Made by a program: the position numbers and the translations under genes
Notes under the pieces: generated by a model
Databases searched by the model: none
Seen by the model: only the letters and a program-made list of their open reading frames with translations
What the model was told of the DNA's origin: nothing
Part shown: positions 1 to 10,627 of the stretch, one piece after another
Numbering within the stretch: the first letter of the stretch is position 1
Layout: each line of letters begins with the position of its first letter
DNA from: Saccharospirillum sp. MSK14-1
GTDB lineage: Bacteria > Pseudomonadota > Gammaproteobacteria > Pseudomonadales > Natronospirillaceae
DNA length: 64,000 nt
Assembly (NCBI RefSeq): GCF_003054965.1
Contig: NZ_MIES01000026.1
Location: 310,001-374,000, forward strand
Reading direction: 5' to 3'

Positions 1-1
1 G

Positions 2-382
2 GCCGAAGCCATTGTCGGCGAAGCCGGTGCGCGTGCTGCCATCGATTCTGTTGGCGGTCCGATTGTTGCCGATGTTGCCGATCTGTTGGGCCGCGATGGT
101 GAACTGATTGTCTTTGGCACCGCCGCCGGTGTGCCGCTGGCGTTGAATGCGGGCAACATGATCAGCCGCCACTTAACGGTAAAAGGTTTCTGGGGCGCGC
201 GGGTGATGGCCGAGATGTCGACCGAAGACAAAGTCCGTTTAATTGGCGAGCTGGTGCAACTGGCGGTGGCGGGCAAACTGCATTTGCCGTCCGGCGGTGA
301 TTTCAGACTGGATCAGTATCAGGCGGCCATTGATGCGTCGTTGACGGCCGGTCGTTCCGGCAAGATTTTGTTCAAGCCGTAA
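2..382 (+). CDS. Zinc-type alcohol dehydrogenase / NADPH:quinone oxidoreductase, C-terminal part
   Basis: Only the last ~126 residues are present; the reading frame is open to the left edge, so the gene starts outside the window. The visible part has the IDSVGG segment at the end of the Rossmann fold (compare the V-D/N-x-V-G-G of quinone oxidoreductases), then the catalytic-domain tail ending in AGRSGKILFKP, a typical MDR-superfamily terminus. It would reduce a carbonyl or quinone with NAD(P)H in the cytoplasm; the substrate cannot be told. It ends 36 bases before the convergent GntR gene. A second MDR enzyme lies at 43616-44728, but this fragment is not an obvious copy of it. Confidence 0.75.
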   Translation, partial: AEAIVGEAGARAAIDSVGGPIVADVADLLGRDGELIVFGTAAGVPLALNAGNMISRHLTVKGFWGARVMAEMSTEDKVRLIGELVQLAVAGKLHLPSGGDFRLDQYQAAIDASLTAGRSGKILFKP

Positions 383-418
383 GCTTTCTTGTTGGCAGCG
401 GGTGCAAGGCCCGCTGCC

Positions 419-1111
419 TTAGTCGTGGTCGTCACCAAAGACGGTTTGCAAATCGACACTGCGCGTTTCCCAGAAATCCAGATTCAGATGCTGCTCCAAA
501 TCGTTCAGGTGATGGCGCATGCATTGAATGGCCGGCAGTGGGTCGCGTCCTTCAATAGCGGCGATGATGTCGCCGTGCTCATCGCACCCGCATTGCGGAT
601 CGCTGTGTCGCTGGTACAGCGAAATGATCAGCGAACTGCGGGTGATTAAATCTTTGAGAACGTCTTCTAACACCGGGTTGCCCGCCAACCGCGCCAGCAA
701 TAAATGAAACTGACCCGACTCACGAATGATGGCTTCGCGCTGTCCACGTTCAATGGCGGCCTGTTCCTGGTCGCGTTGTTTGCGCAGCAGCGCGAGGTTT
801 AACGCACCGCGCTGACTGACCAGAATTTCAATAATGCCGCGCTCAATAACAGAACGCGCAGCGAACACCGCACGCGCTTCTTCCACCGACGGCTGCGCAA
901 TGCTGGCGCCTTTATTGGGTTCAATGGTGACGATGCGTTTTAACGCCAAGCGTTGCAGCGCAACCCGGACGTGGTTGCGGTTGGCGTTGAGGCTTTCCAC
1001 CAACTGCGCTTCCACCAAACGCGTGCCCGGCGGCAGACGTTGCTCGGCCACCGCCCGGTCGATGGTGGCAACAATGCGATCAATCTCACTGGCTTTGTTG
1101 GCTGGTTTCAT
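419..1111 (-). CDS. GntR-family transcriptional regulator (FadR/FCD subfamily)
   Basis: 230 residues from the ATG at 1111; the frame stays open upstream to 1204, but that part is not regulator-like and would cover the divergent operator. Residues ~8-75 form the winged HTH (RLVEAQLVESL, then NRNHVRVALQRL), and residues ~80-220 form the all-helical FCD ligand domain, with metal-site-like His in FHLLLARLAGN and near the C-terminal HHLNDLEQHL. It is divergent from the ABC importer at 1397-5578, and each promoter carries a copy of the same palindrome (1151-1164 and 1366-1377). It is therefore probably the local regulator, autoregulated, and relieved by an organic acid or amide ligand. The ligand is not known. 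Confidence 0.9.
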   Translation of the reverse strand: MKPANKASEIDRIVATIDRAVAEQRLPPGTRLVEAQLVESLNANRNHVRVALQRLALKRIVTIEPNKGASIAQPSVEEARAVFAARSVIERGIIEILVSQRGALNLALLRKQRDQEQAAIERGQREAIIRESGQFHLLLARLAGNPVLEDVLKDLITRSSLIISLYQRHSDPQCGCDEHGDIIAAIEGRDPLPAIQCMRHHLNDLEQHLNLDFWETRSVDLQTVFGDDHD

Positions 1112-1150
1112 ACGCGAACCTGAACCGATTCCCCAAGAAGGTGCATGAAT

Positions 1151-1164
1151 AATTGTTAACAATT
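1151..1164. promoter_or_regulatory. Palindromic operator upstream of the GntR gene
   Basis: AATTGTTAACAATT is a perfect 14-base palindrome 40 bases upstream of the GntR start codon. Its core, ATTGTTAACAAT, recurs with one mismatch at 1366-1377 before the divergent transporter gene. GntR/FCD proteins bind short inverted repeats of about this size, so this is the likely autoregulatory site. The binding assignment is inferred. Confidence 0.6.
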
Positions 1165-1365
1165 TTTGAGGCGTTTTGGCACCGAAAGTGGGCAGTGCGC
1201 CCAATCTTGGCCCAAAAAGGCAGCATGGCTGTGCGCCTCAAACCACCGCATCCACGGCACGCTAGAGCGCTGTAGTGTCAGGGTTTCATCGAAAAACCCA
1301 GTGAACTCAGGCGCTTAGCTCAATGCGCGGTGGCTGGCATTGCAGTTGCAATAAATCTGCCATTG

Positions 1366-1377
1366 ATTGCTAACAAT
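1366..1377. promoter_or_regulatory. Second copy of the GntR-type operator, before the ABC importer
   Basis: ATTGCTAACAAT differs at one base from the palindrome core at 1152-1163. It lies 19 bases before the ATPase start codon, over the probable -10 area of a promoter whose -35 could be TTGCAA at 1346-1351. A repressor bound here would block initiation. The -10 itself (about 1369-1374) is a poor match. Confidence 0.55.
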
Positions 1378-1396
1378 TTATTCGAGGCGCATTGAA

Positions 1397-2419
1397 ATGG
1401 CAGGATCGGTCGAGCTGGTAAAACTGACCAAGGCGTATGACGGCCAAACGGCTGTCGACGGCATTAATTTGCGCATTCCCGATGGCAGTTATTGCTGTTT
1501 GCTCGGTCCCAGCGGCTGCGGAAAAAGCACCACGTTGCGCATGATCGCCGGCCATGAAGGGGTGACTGACGGCGACATCTTGTTGAACAACCGCAACGTC
1601 ACCGATCGTTCTCCGCGCCAGCGCGGTACGGCGATGATGTTTCAGAATTACGCGCTGTTTCCGCACCTGTCGTGCCGCGACAACGTGGCCTACGGATTAA
1701 AAATTGCCGGTCAGTCAAAAGCCGAACGCCATCGCGCCGCCGACGAAATGCTGGAACTGGTCAATATGAGTCAGCACGCCGATAAATTGCCGACGCAACT
1801 GTCCGGTGGCCAGCAACAGCGTATCGCGTTGGCGCGCGCGCTGATTTGTCGTCCGGAAGTAGTGTTACTCGATGAACCTTTGTCGGCGCTTGATCCGTTT
1901 TTGCGCATTCAAATGCGTAAGGAATTGAAGCAGCTGCAGCGCGATTTGGGGCTGACCTTTATTCACGTCACGCACTCCCAGGAAGAAGCCTTTGCTCTGG
2001 CCGATCTGGCGGTGGTAATGAACGACGGCGTGATCGAACAAAGCGGTCATCCGCGGCGCATTTTTGAAGCGCCGGCGTCGCCTTTCGTGGCGCATTTTAT
2101 TGGCGGTCACAACGTGCTCACACCGAACGCCGACACGCTTGCCGGAGAAGCCAGCCGCTTCTCCATTCGTGCCGACCGACTCGGTATTGCCGCTGCGCAA
2201 ACCGACCTTCCTGAATCCAGCGCCCGTGTGGAAGCCATCATCGTCGATGTGGAATTCCAGGCGCAATTTTACTTCGTCGAAGCCCGCCTGGACGACGGCC
2301 AGGCGGTGATGTGCTACTTGCCCGAAGCGCAGTTGGATGCGGCGGTGGTAGCACCAGAACAACGCGTGGCCCTGTATTGGGACCGCGCGGCCGTCAATCG
2401 TTTCGAAGCTCCCCAATAA
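1397..2419 (+). CDS. ABC importer ATP-binding protein, polyamine/organic-cation type
   Basis: 340 residues, starting at the ATG 8-10 bases after a GAGG ribosome site; an upstream in-frame start at 1367 lies inside the operator and is less likely. Walker A is GPSGCGKST, the signature is LSGGQQQR and Walker B is VVLLDEPLSALDP. The C-terminal ~100 residues form a TOBE-like domain typical of the PotA/CysA/FbpC class. It powers uptake through the permeases at 3904-5578 with the binding protein at 2458-3807. First gene of the operon. Confidence 0.93.
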   Translation: MAGSVELVKLTKAYDGQTAVDGINLRIPDGSYCCLLGPSGCGKSTTLRMIAGHEGVTDGDILLNNRNVTDRSPRQRGTAMMFQNYALFPHLSCRDNVAYGLKIAGQSKAERHRAADEMLELVNMSQHADKLPTQLSGGQQQRIALARALICRPEVVLLDEPLSALDPFLRIQMRKELKQLQRDLGLTFIHVTHSQEEAFALADLAVVMNDGVIEQSGHPRRIFEAPASPFVAHFIGGHNVLTPNADTLAGEASRFSIRADRLGIAAAQTDLPESSARVEAIIVDVEFQAQFYFVEARLDDGQAVMCYLPEAQLDAAVVAPEQRVALYWDRAAVNRFEAPQ

Positions 2420-2457
2420 GTGAACCTGATAAGAACCCTGACCCGAGGATCCAACCG

Positions 2458-3807
2458 ATGAACGATCAAGACCCAACCAAGCTCGACAGCACGCCGGACG
2501 ACAGCGGCGTTAACCCAACAGAAACCGACAGCGTTACCCCGAAAGCCAGCAGTGGCGTTTCGCGTCGTTCGGTGTTGAAAGGTGCCGCCGGTGCCGGTGT
2601 TGCTGCCATCTCCGGCTTTCCGATGATTTGGGCGCAAAATATCCAGAACGTCACCCTGCGTCAGTTCGGTACCGGTGTATCGAACCTCAACGCCATCGCC
2701 GAAAAATGTAAGGAAGATTTGGGCTTTAACCTGCAACTGACCTCGCTCGATTCCGACAGCGTGACTCAGCGTGCGGTCACTCAGCCGAACTCTTACGACA
2801 TTGCCGACATCGAATACTGGATCTGCAAAAAGGTCTATCCGTCGGGCGTGATGCAGCCATTGGATGTCAGCCGTCTGAGCAATTACGACAAGATTTCCCA
2901 GCTGTTCATCACCGGTCGTCTGACCGACGATGCGGAAATCGCTCAGGGTACGGCGCCGCACACGGTTGGTTTTGTGCCGACCAAAGAGTCCACCGAATTC
3001 GCCAGCGCGCCGACCAACTGGATGACGTTGATTCCGACCATCTACAACGCCGATACGCTGGGCATTCGCCCGGACCTGATTGATCGCCCGATCACCTCCT
3101 GGGCCGACATCATGGACCCGGCGTTCCGCGGTCAGACGTCGCTGATCAACGTGCCGTCGATCGGCATCATGGATGCGGCGATGATCTGCGAAGCCATGGG
3201 TGAAATCACCTACGGCGACAAGGGCAACATGACCCGTGCGGAAATCGATCAGACCATCGACATTCTGAAAGCCGCCAAGCGCGACGGTCAGTTCCGTGCC
3301 TTCTGGAAGACCTTCGATGAGTCGGTCAACCTCATGGCCTCCGGTGAAGTGGTGATTCAGAGCATGTGGTCACCGGCCGTTGCTGCGGTGCGCAGCCAGG
3401 GCATTGCTTGCCGTTATCAGCCGCTGCAGGAAGGTTACCGTGCCTGGGGTGGTGGTTTGGGCATCGCTTCTCACCTGTCCGGTCTGGAACTGGATGCCGC
3501 CTACGAATACATCGACTGGTACCTGTCTGGCTGGGTCGGTGCTTACCTGAATCGTCAGGGTTACTACAGCGCCGCTCCGGAAACCTCCAAGCAGTTCATG
3601 AGCGACGACGAGTGGGGTTACTGGATGGAAGGCGAAGCCGCCCAAGGCGACATTCTGAGCCCGAGCGGCGATGTGATGGAAACCGCGGGTGCCGTGCGTG
3701 ACGGTGGTTCCTATGAAGAGCGCATGGGCAGTGTGGCCTGCTGGAACTCAGTGATGGACGAGAACCAGTACATGGTGCGCAAGTGGAACGAATTTATCGT
3801 TTCCTAA
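2458..3807 (+). CDS. ABC importer periplasmic substrate-binding protein with Tat signal
   Basis: 449 residues from the ATG at 2458. The first ~45 residues are hydrophilic, followed by SRRSVLKGAAGAG and a hydrophobic stretch: a twin-arginine signal (S-R-R-x-V-L-K), so the protein is probably exported already folded. The rest is a bacterial extracellular solute-binding protein of the spermidine/putrescine (PotD-like) class. The N-terminal extension before the twin arginine is unusually long (~33 residues). It follows the ATPase by 38 bases, and a hairpin with a T-run follows it (3821-3864), which could raise its mRNA level over that of the permeases. The racemase at the end of the operon suggests a hydantoin or amino-acid-derived substrate rather than a polyamine. 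Confidence 0.9.
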   Translation: MNDQDPTKLDSTPDDSGVNPTETDSVTPKASSGVSRRSVLKGAAGAGVAAISGFPMIWAQNIQNVTLRQFGTGVSNLNAIAEKCKEDLGFNLQLTSLDSDSVTQRAVTQPNSYDIADIEYWICKKVYPSGVMQPLDVSRLSNYDKISQLFITGRLTDDAEIAQGTAPHTVGFVPTKESTEFASAPTNWMTLIPTIYNADTLGIRPDLIDRPITSWADIMDPAFRGQTSLINVPSIGIMDAAMICEAMGEITYGDKGNMTRAEIDQTIDILKAAKRDGQFRAFWKTFDESVNLMASGEVVIQSMWSPAVAAVRSQGIACRYQPLQEGYRAWGGGLGIASHLSGLELDAAYEYIDWYLSGWVGAYLNRQGYYSAAPETSKQFMSDDEWGYWMEGEAAQGDILSPSGDVMETAGAVRDGGSYEERMGSVACWNSVMDENQYMVRKWNEFIVS

Positions 3808-3820
3808 GGCGATGACTTAC

Positions 3821-3864
3821 GAGGGGCTGGCGCTTCACTGGTCGGCGTCGGCACCCTCTTTTTT
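3821..3864 (+). terminator. Intercistronic hairpin with T-run after the binding-protein gene
   Basis: Arms 3821-3832 and 3846-3858 pair over ~12 positions, with one bulged A at 3853 and two G-T pairs, followed by TTTTTT at 3859-3864. It lies between the binding protein and the permeases of one operon, so it is probably a partial terminator or mRNA-stabilising hairpin giving more binding protein than permease. Confidence 0.6.
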
Positions 3865-3903
3865 GATACCCATTGATGACGTTTTTTGATTCAGGAAATT
3901 GCT

Positions 3904-4758
3904 ATGTCAGCGAGTAAAAACCGGCACGCCTATTGGCAGGCTTCACCACTGACACTGGTGCTGCTGGCCTTTCTGGTGTTCCCCATCATCGTCATCGGTA
4001 TTGTCAGTTTCTGGAACTACAATTCCTACTCGTTGATTCCCGATTTTATTTTTGATAACTACGCCTATCTGCTGACGTCGCCGGTCACCTTGAAGGCTTA
4101 TATCAATACCTTTCAGTTTGCGTTTTTAGCCTGGTTTTTCACGCTGGCGATTGGCTTTACCGTGGCGTATTTCCTCGCCTTTCACATTCATTCGGTGAAG
4201 GCGCAGACGATCTGTTTTCTGATCTGCACGGTGCCGTTTTTCACCTCCAATATTATCCGTATGATTTCCTGGATTCCGTTGCTCGGGCGCAATGGTCTGG
4301 TGAATTCATCGCTGCTGTCGGCGGGCATTATCGATCAGCCGCTGACCTTTTTGTTGTACAGCGATTTCGCAGTGGTCTTGGCCTACGTGCATCTGTACAG
4401 CCTCTTTATGGTGGTGCCGATTTTTAATTCGATGATGCGCATTGATCGCTCTCTGGTCGAGGCGGCGGTCGATGCCGGTGCCAATGCCTTTCAGGTGTTG
4501 CGCGATGTGATCGTGCCGTTGTCGAAGTCCGGCATCATCGTCGGCAGTATTTTTGTGATGACGCTGGTGATGGGCGATTTCGTCACGGTAAAAATTATGG
4601 GCGGCGGCATTACCGCCAATGTCGGCATGATGATCTACAACGAGATTTCGCTGCTGCAATATCCGGCCGCAGCCGCCGGTGCCGTGGTGTTGCTGGCGAC
4701 GGTACTGATGATGTTGGTGATCCTCTTCCGCCTGGTCGATATTCGTAAGGAGCTGTGA
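3904..4758 (+). CDS. ABC importer permease (PotB/PotH type)
   Basis: 284 residues, starting at the ATG after AGGAAA; an earlier in-frame start at 3886 would overlap that site. About six membrane helices. The EAA loop reads VEAAVDAGANAFQVLRDVIVPLSKSGI, the contact site for the ATPase. It forms the inner-membrane channel with the permease at 4760-5578, which begins one base after this stop codon. Confidence 0.92.
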   Translation: MSASKNRHAYWQASPLTLVLLAFLVFPIIVIGIVSFWNYNSYSLIPDFIFDNYAYLLTSPVTLKAYINTFQFAFLAWFFTLAIGFTVAYFLAFHIHSVKAQTICFLICTVPFFTSNIIRMISWIPLLGRNGLVNSSLLSAGIIDQPLTFLLYSDFAVVLAYVHLYSLFMVVPIFNSMMRIDRSLVEAAVDAGANAFQVLRDVIVPLSKSGIIVGSIFVMTLVMGDFVTVKIMGGGITANVGMMIYNEISLLQYPAAAAGAVVLLATVLMMLVILFRLVDIRKEL

Positions 4759-4759
4759 C

Positions 4760-5574
4760 ATGAAACGATCATTCAGCTTTTATGCGCTCGCGGCTTTTTT
4801 CGGACTCTTCGTGCTGTTTTTGTACGGCCCGACACTGACCATTGCGATTCTATCTTTCCAGGGCCCGGACGGCGGTCTGACCTTCCCGATGCGCGGTGTC
4901 TCCCTGCACTGGTTTGGGCAATTATTCCAGGCGCAGGCGGTGGGCAATTTTGGCGCGGCGTTAAGGCGCTCGCTGTTGCTCGGTTTGGCGGTGATGATTT
5001 GCACGGTGGTGTTTTCGTTGCTCGCCGGTCTGGCGTTTCGTAAGCGCTTTAAAGGCAGCTCGGTGCTGTTTTATTTAACCCTGGCGAGTCTGATCATTCC
5101 CTCCATTCTGATCAGCCTGGGCATCGGTTTGATGTTCGACCGGCTGGCATGGACACCGGCCTGGTTCAGTTCCGGTTTCGGTTCGCACCTGACTTGGACG
5201 CTGCCTTTTGGTCTGCTGATTATGTTTGCGGTGTTCAATCGGTTTGATGCCAGTTATGAAATGGCGTCGGCCGATCTGGGGGCGTCGCACTGGCAAACCT
5301 TCCGCTATATTTTGCTGCCGTTGCTGGCGCCCAGTTTGCTCGGGGTGGCGCTGTTTGGTTTCACCCTCAGCTACGACGAATTCGCGCGCACGCTGATGAC
5401 CTCAGGCAGTTTTAATACGCTGCCGCTGGAACTCTTTGCCATGACCACCAACGTCACCAGCCCGGTGCTGTATGCGCTGGGTACGTTAACGACGGTGATT
5501 TCGCTGTCGGCGATTGGTCTTATTCTGCTGGTGATGCGATTGGCGCAGCGCCGGCCTAAAGCGACGTCCGAATC

Positions 5575-5578
<4 letters not shown>
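4760..5578 (+). CDS. ABC importer permease (PotC/PotI type)
   Basis: 272 residues with about six membrane segments and an EAA loop (SYEMASADLGASHWQTFRYI). Second half of the membrane channel. Its stop codon overlaps the start of the racemase gene (ATGA, 5575-5578), which implies translational coupling of transport and racemisation. Confidence 0.92.
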
Positions 5579-7022
<1,444 letters not shown>

Positions 7023-7031
7023 GGCGGCCGA

Positions 7032-7790
7032 TCAGGCGTAGTACAGGCCGATTGGCCGTCCTTTAAAGCGCTCGATGGTCATGTCGATGTCGTACAGCGC
7101 TTTCATCTTGTCGGCGGTGATCAGCGCTTCCGGATGCCCCTGAAACGCCAGCTTGCCGTTCTGCAGCGCGACGATGTCGTCGGCGTAGCAGGCGGCAAAG
7201 TTGATGTCGTGCAGCACGATGATCACCTTTTTTCCCATCGCCTGACTCGCGCGTTGCATCAGTTGCATGATGTCGACGGCGTGTTTCATATCGAGATTAT
7301 TCAGCGGTTCGTCGAGCAGCACGTAGTCGGTGTCCTGACACAGCACCATGGCGATGTAGGCGCGCTGACGCTGGCCGCCGGACAGCGTATCGAGAAACCG
7401 CTGCGCCAGATCGTCCAGGTTCAGAAATGCCAGTGCGCGTTGCACCTGCTCCAGGTCTTCCGGCCCCGGTCTGCCTTTGCAATACGGATAACGCCCGAAG
7501 GTGACCAGATCGATCACCCGCAGCCGGGTGCTGATCTGGTTTTCCTGACGCAGAATGGCCAGCTTGCGCGCCAAGGTCATTGAGGGGGTGGCGGTGATGT
7601 CGAGACCATCGATATGCACGGTGCCCGCATCGATCGATTGCAACCGGCTGATCATACCCAGCAAGGTCGATTTTCCCGCGCCATTAGGACCGATGATGGC
7701 GGTGATGCCGGCGTCGGCGAGATCGAGACTGACGTTATCGATGACGGTGCTGTCGCCGTAGCGTTTGCTCAGGTTGCGGATTTCGATCAT
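7032..7790 (-). CDS. Ferric-siderophore ABC importer ATP-binding protein
   Basis: 252 residues from the ATG at 7790, whose ATGA overlaps the stop of the upstream permease. The frame is open to 8162, but that part is antiparallel noise over the permease. Walker A is GPNGAGKST, the signature is LSGGQRQR and Walker B is YVLLDEPLNNLD. Belongs to the FepC/FecE/VctC class, with the typical FGRYPY segment. Last gene of a four-gene minus-strand operon. Confidence 0.94.
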   Translation of the reverse strand: MIEIRNLSKRYGDSTVIDNVSLDLADAGITAIIGPNGAGKSTLLGMISRLQSIDAGTVHIDGLDITATPSMTLARKLAILRQENQISTRLRVIDLVTFGRYPYCKGRPGPEDLEQVQRALAFLNLDDLAQRFLDTLSGGQRQRAYIAMVLCQDTDYVLLDEPLNNLDMKHAVDIMQLMQRASQAMGKKVIIVLHDINFAACYADDIVALQNGKLAFQGHPEALITADKMKALYDIDMTIERFKGRPIGLYYA

Positions 7791-8758
7791 GAACGTCGCC
7801 CCTGTCGGATGACCAGAAGAATGAAAAACAGCCCGCCGCCGAATTCGATCAGAATGCTCAGGCCGGTGCCAAAATGCAGCAGGTGTTCGAGTATCGCCTG
7901 GCCGCCGATCAAAATGGCGGTGGCCAGCAAGCCCGCCAACGGCAGCACGTAGCGATGTTGGTGTGTTCCGGCGAGCGCATAAGCCAGATTGGCCACCAGC
8001 AAACCGAAGAAGGTAACCGGACCGACCAGCGCGGTGGCAATCGATACCAGAATGGCGATGCCAACCAGAGTGCGCATCACCAGTGTGCGCTGATCCAGCC
8101 CCAGGGTGATGGCCGGGTCGTCGCCCAGATTCAGCACGTCGTAGGCGTAGCGCGCGCGCCATAACAGCGCACTGACAATGGCGGCGACCAGCAACGAAAT
8201 GCCCAGCAGTGACCCATCGATCTGGTTAAAGCTGGCGAACATCACATCCTGCAACGCATCGAATTCGGCCGGGTCCATCATGCGCGTGATCAGGGAGGTA
8301 AAAGAACGGAACAGAACGCCGAAAATCAGCCCGACCAGCACCAGCAAATGCAGGTCGCGACGCTGGCGCACAAACAGCCAGTAATAGAGTGCACAGACGG
8401 CACCGGTCATCACCGCCACATCGAGCAGCCATTTCAGTTGCGCGTTGATCTGCACGTAAAACAGGTTGCCCAGGGAGAACACCAGCACCGACTGCAACAG
8501 CAGATAGAGCGCGTCGAAACCCATGATGCCGGGCGTGAGAATGCGGTTGTGGGTCAGTGTCTGAAACAGCACGGTGGAAATGGCGATGCAGTAACCGACC
8601 AACGCAATGGCGACCAGCTTCTCGCCGCGAAATGGCAACGTGAATGCCCAGCCCGCGCGAACGTTCCAGGTCATAAAGGCCACACCGGCCAACACCGTGA
8701 GCAGCCCAACCCAAGCCAGGCGTGCCGCTGGCGACAAACGTTTCAGCGCGCGCATCAT
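7787..8758 (-). CDS. Ferric-siderophore ABC importer permease (FecCD family)
   Basis: 323 residues with about nine hydrophobic segments and the FecCD-family region GPVTFFGLLVANLAYALAG. Start uncertain by one residue (MM). Overlaps its neighbours on both sides by 4 bases. Pairs with the second permease (8755-9738) to form the inner-membrane channel. Confidence 0.92.
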   Translation of the reverse strand: MMRALKRLSPAARLAWVGLLTVLAGVAFMTWNVRAGWAFTLPFRGEKLVAIALVGYCIAISTVLFQTLTHNRILTPGIMGFDALYLLLQSVLVFSLGNLFYVQINAQLKWLLDVAVMTGAVCALYYWLFVRQRRDLHLLVLVGLIFGVLFRSFTSLITRMMDPAEFDALQDVMFASFNQIDGSLLGISLLVAAIVSALLWRARYAYDVLNLGDDPAITLGLDQRTLVMRTLVGIAILVSIATALVGPVTFFGLLVANLAYALAGTHQHRYVLPLAGLLATAILIGGQAILEHLLHFGTGLSILIEFGGGLFFILLVIRQGRRS

Positions 8759-9738
8759 GAGCGGCCCTCGCTGCGGCGCAGCAGCAGATAAATAAAGAAG
8801 GCGCTGCCGATCACGCCGAAGACGGTGCCGATGGGAATCTCATACGGATAACGCAACAAGCGGCCAAGGATGTCGCACGCCAATACCAGGGCGGCGCCCA
8901 TGATGGCGACCCAAGGCAGTGAGCGGCGCAGATGATCGCCCATCATCAGGCTGACGACGTTGGGTACGACCAAACCGAGAAAGGGAATCACCCCGGTGGT
9001 GACCACGGTAACGGCTGAAATCATCGACACGATGGCCAGCCCGAACAGCAATACCCAGCGGTAATTCAGGCCGAGATTGGTGGCAAAATCGCGGCCCATG
9101 CCGGCGACCGTAAAACGGTCGGCGGTCAAGTAGGCGATCACCGCGAGCGCCGCGCCGATCCACAGTAATTCATAGCGGCCGCGCAAGATGGCGGAGAAAT
9201 CGCCGTTGGTCCAGTTGGCGACCGACTGCATCAGGTTCAGCCGATAGGCGATAAAGGCGATCACCGCCCCGACCACGCCGCCAAACATGATGCCGATGAG
9301 CGGCACCATCACCGTCGAATGCAGTGGCACAGCCCGCAACAAGGCCATAAACACCAGGCTGCCAGCGAGTGCGAACACCGAAGCGATCAGCATTTTGCCC
9401 ATGACCGGCATGGCCGGTGCCAGCAGGGTGACCAGCAACAGACCCAGCATGGCGCATTCAACCGTGCCGGTGGTCGAGGGTTCAACAAAGCGATTGCGCG
9501 CCAGCATCTGCATCAGCAACCCGGCCACGGCCAGTGACATTCCCGCCAGCACCAGCGCCAGCGTTCGTGGCAACCGACTGATCAGCAGGATTTGCAGATC
9601 GCGCTCGCCCAGTTGCGTCAGGTGCAGCTCGGCCACACCGATCAACAGGCTGAGCGCAAACAGCAACAGAAAAACCGGCAGCGCCAGCCACCATAACGGC
9701 AGCCGACGCTTGGGCAGGGAGAGAGTATTAACGCTCAA
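8755..9738 (-). CDS. Ferric-siderophore ABC importer permease (FecCD family)
   Basis: 327 residues. Family features include PRTLALVLAGMSLAVAGLLMQ near the N-terminus and GVIPFLGLVVPNVVSL in the second half. Overlaps the binding protein gene by 11 bases and the next permease by 4. Order (binding protein, permease, permease, ATPase) matches catecholate-type systems such as Vibrio VctPDGC. Confidence 0.92.
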   Translation of the reverse strand: MSVNTLSLPKRRLPLWWLALPVFLLLFALSLLIGVAELHLTQLGERDLQILLISRLPRTLALVLAGMSLAVAGLLMQMLARNRFVEPSTTGTVECAMLGLLLVTLLAPAMPVMGKMLIASVFALAGSLVFMALLRAVPLHSTVMVPLIGIMFGGVVGAVIAFIAYRLNLMQSVANWTNGDFSAILRGRYELLWIGAALAVIAYLTADRFTVAGMGRDFATNLGLNYRWVLLFGLAIVSMISAVTVVTTGVIPFLGLVVPNVVSLMMGDHLRRSLPWVAIMGAALVLACDILGRLLRYPYEIPIGTVFGVIGSAFFIYLLLRRSEGRS

Positions 9739-10627
9739 GCGCGGTTTTGACCTCGTTGACCATCTCGCTGGTCGCCGTCAGGCCGGACATAACGATGTAC
9801 CAGTTCACCGAATCGAGATAGGTGACGCGGTCGTTCTTGACCGCATCCATTTGTTGGACCAGGTCGTTATCCAAGGTGGCGCGCGCGGCATCGCCCGCAT
9901 TGATGGCGGAATCGCGGTCGATCACAAACAGGTAGTCCGGGTTGGTGTCGAGCAGGAACTCGAACGACACCGGATCGCCGTGCGTGGCGGCTTCGACGTC
10001 CTCAATGACCGGTTTCACACCCAGCTCATCGTGCAGCCAGCCGAAACGCGAGCCTGGCCCGTACGCGCTGATACGACCGCCGGAGGTGAGGATGATCAGG
10101 GCGGTGCCAGCGTCGGCGGCCAGTTCGCGCGTGGCTTCAACGTTGGCATCGAGTTCGCTCAGGTGTTCAGCGACGTCGTTCTGATGACTGAAAATCTCGC
10201 CCAAGGTGGTGACGCGATCGCGCAGCTGGTCGAGGTAACCGGCGCCCCAAACGGTCATGTCGATGGTCGGAGCGATCTTGCTCAGGTCGTCGTAAGCGGC
10301 CGAAGAGCGGTTGGCGACGATGATCAAATCCGGCTGCAGCGCGGCCAGGGTTTCAAAATCCGGTTCGAACAGGGAACCGACGTTGGTGTAGTCGTCGCCG
10401 CGATATTTCGACAAACGCTCTGGCACGAAATCCTGCGGCAAGCCGGCAACGTCGATGCCCAGAGTATCCAGCGTGTCGAGACTGGCAATGTCGAAAGTCA
10501 CCACGGTTTCCGGTGTGGCGTCCAGGGTGGTCGTGCCCTGGGCGTGTTCGATGGTCATTTCTGCCAGGCTGGCGGTCGTTAAACCGGCGGCGAGCAGGCC
10601 GGTGGCGGCCAATGCAGACATCCTCAT
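9728..10627 (-). CDS. Siderophore ABC importer periplasmic binding protein
   Basis: 299 residues. A type I signal peptide (residues ~1-23, ending SLAEM) is followed by a class III binding fold, as in FatB/CeuE/VctP. Recognisable features are GVASL-like FEPDFETLAALQPDLIIVANRSS and the C-terminal long helix. First gene of the operon, with AAGGAG seven bases before the ATG. No TonB-dependent receptor, siderophore synthase or regulator gene is nearby, so the siderophore (probably catecholate or petrobactin-like) cannot be specified. Confidence 0.9.
   Translation of the reverse strand: MRMSALAATGLLAAGLTTASLAEMTIEHAQGTTTLDATPETVVTFDIASLDTLDTLGIDVAGLPQDFVPERLSKYRGDDYTNVGSLFEPDFETLAALQPDLIIVANRSSAAYDDLSKIAPTIDMTVWGAGYLDQLRDRVTTLGEIFSHQNDVAEHLSELDANVEATRELAADAGTALIILTSGGRISAYGPGSRFGWLHDELGVKPVIEDVEAATHGDPVSFEFLLDTNPDYLFVIDRDSAINAGDAARATLDNDLVQQMDAVKNDRVTYLDSVNWYIVMSGLTATSEMVNEVKTALER

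Noticed and set aside
2-382. The left-edge oxidoreductase as a paralogous copy of the gene at 43616-44728
   Set aside because: Both are MDR enzymes, but their C-terminal sequences do not align closely by eye.
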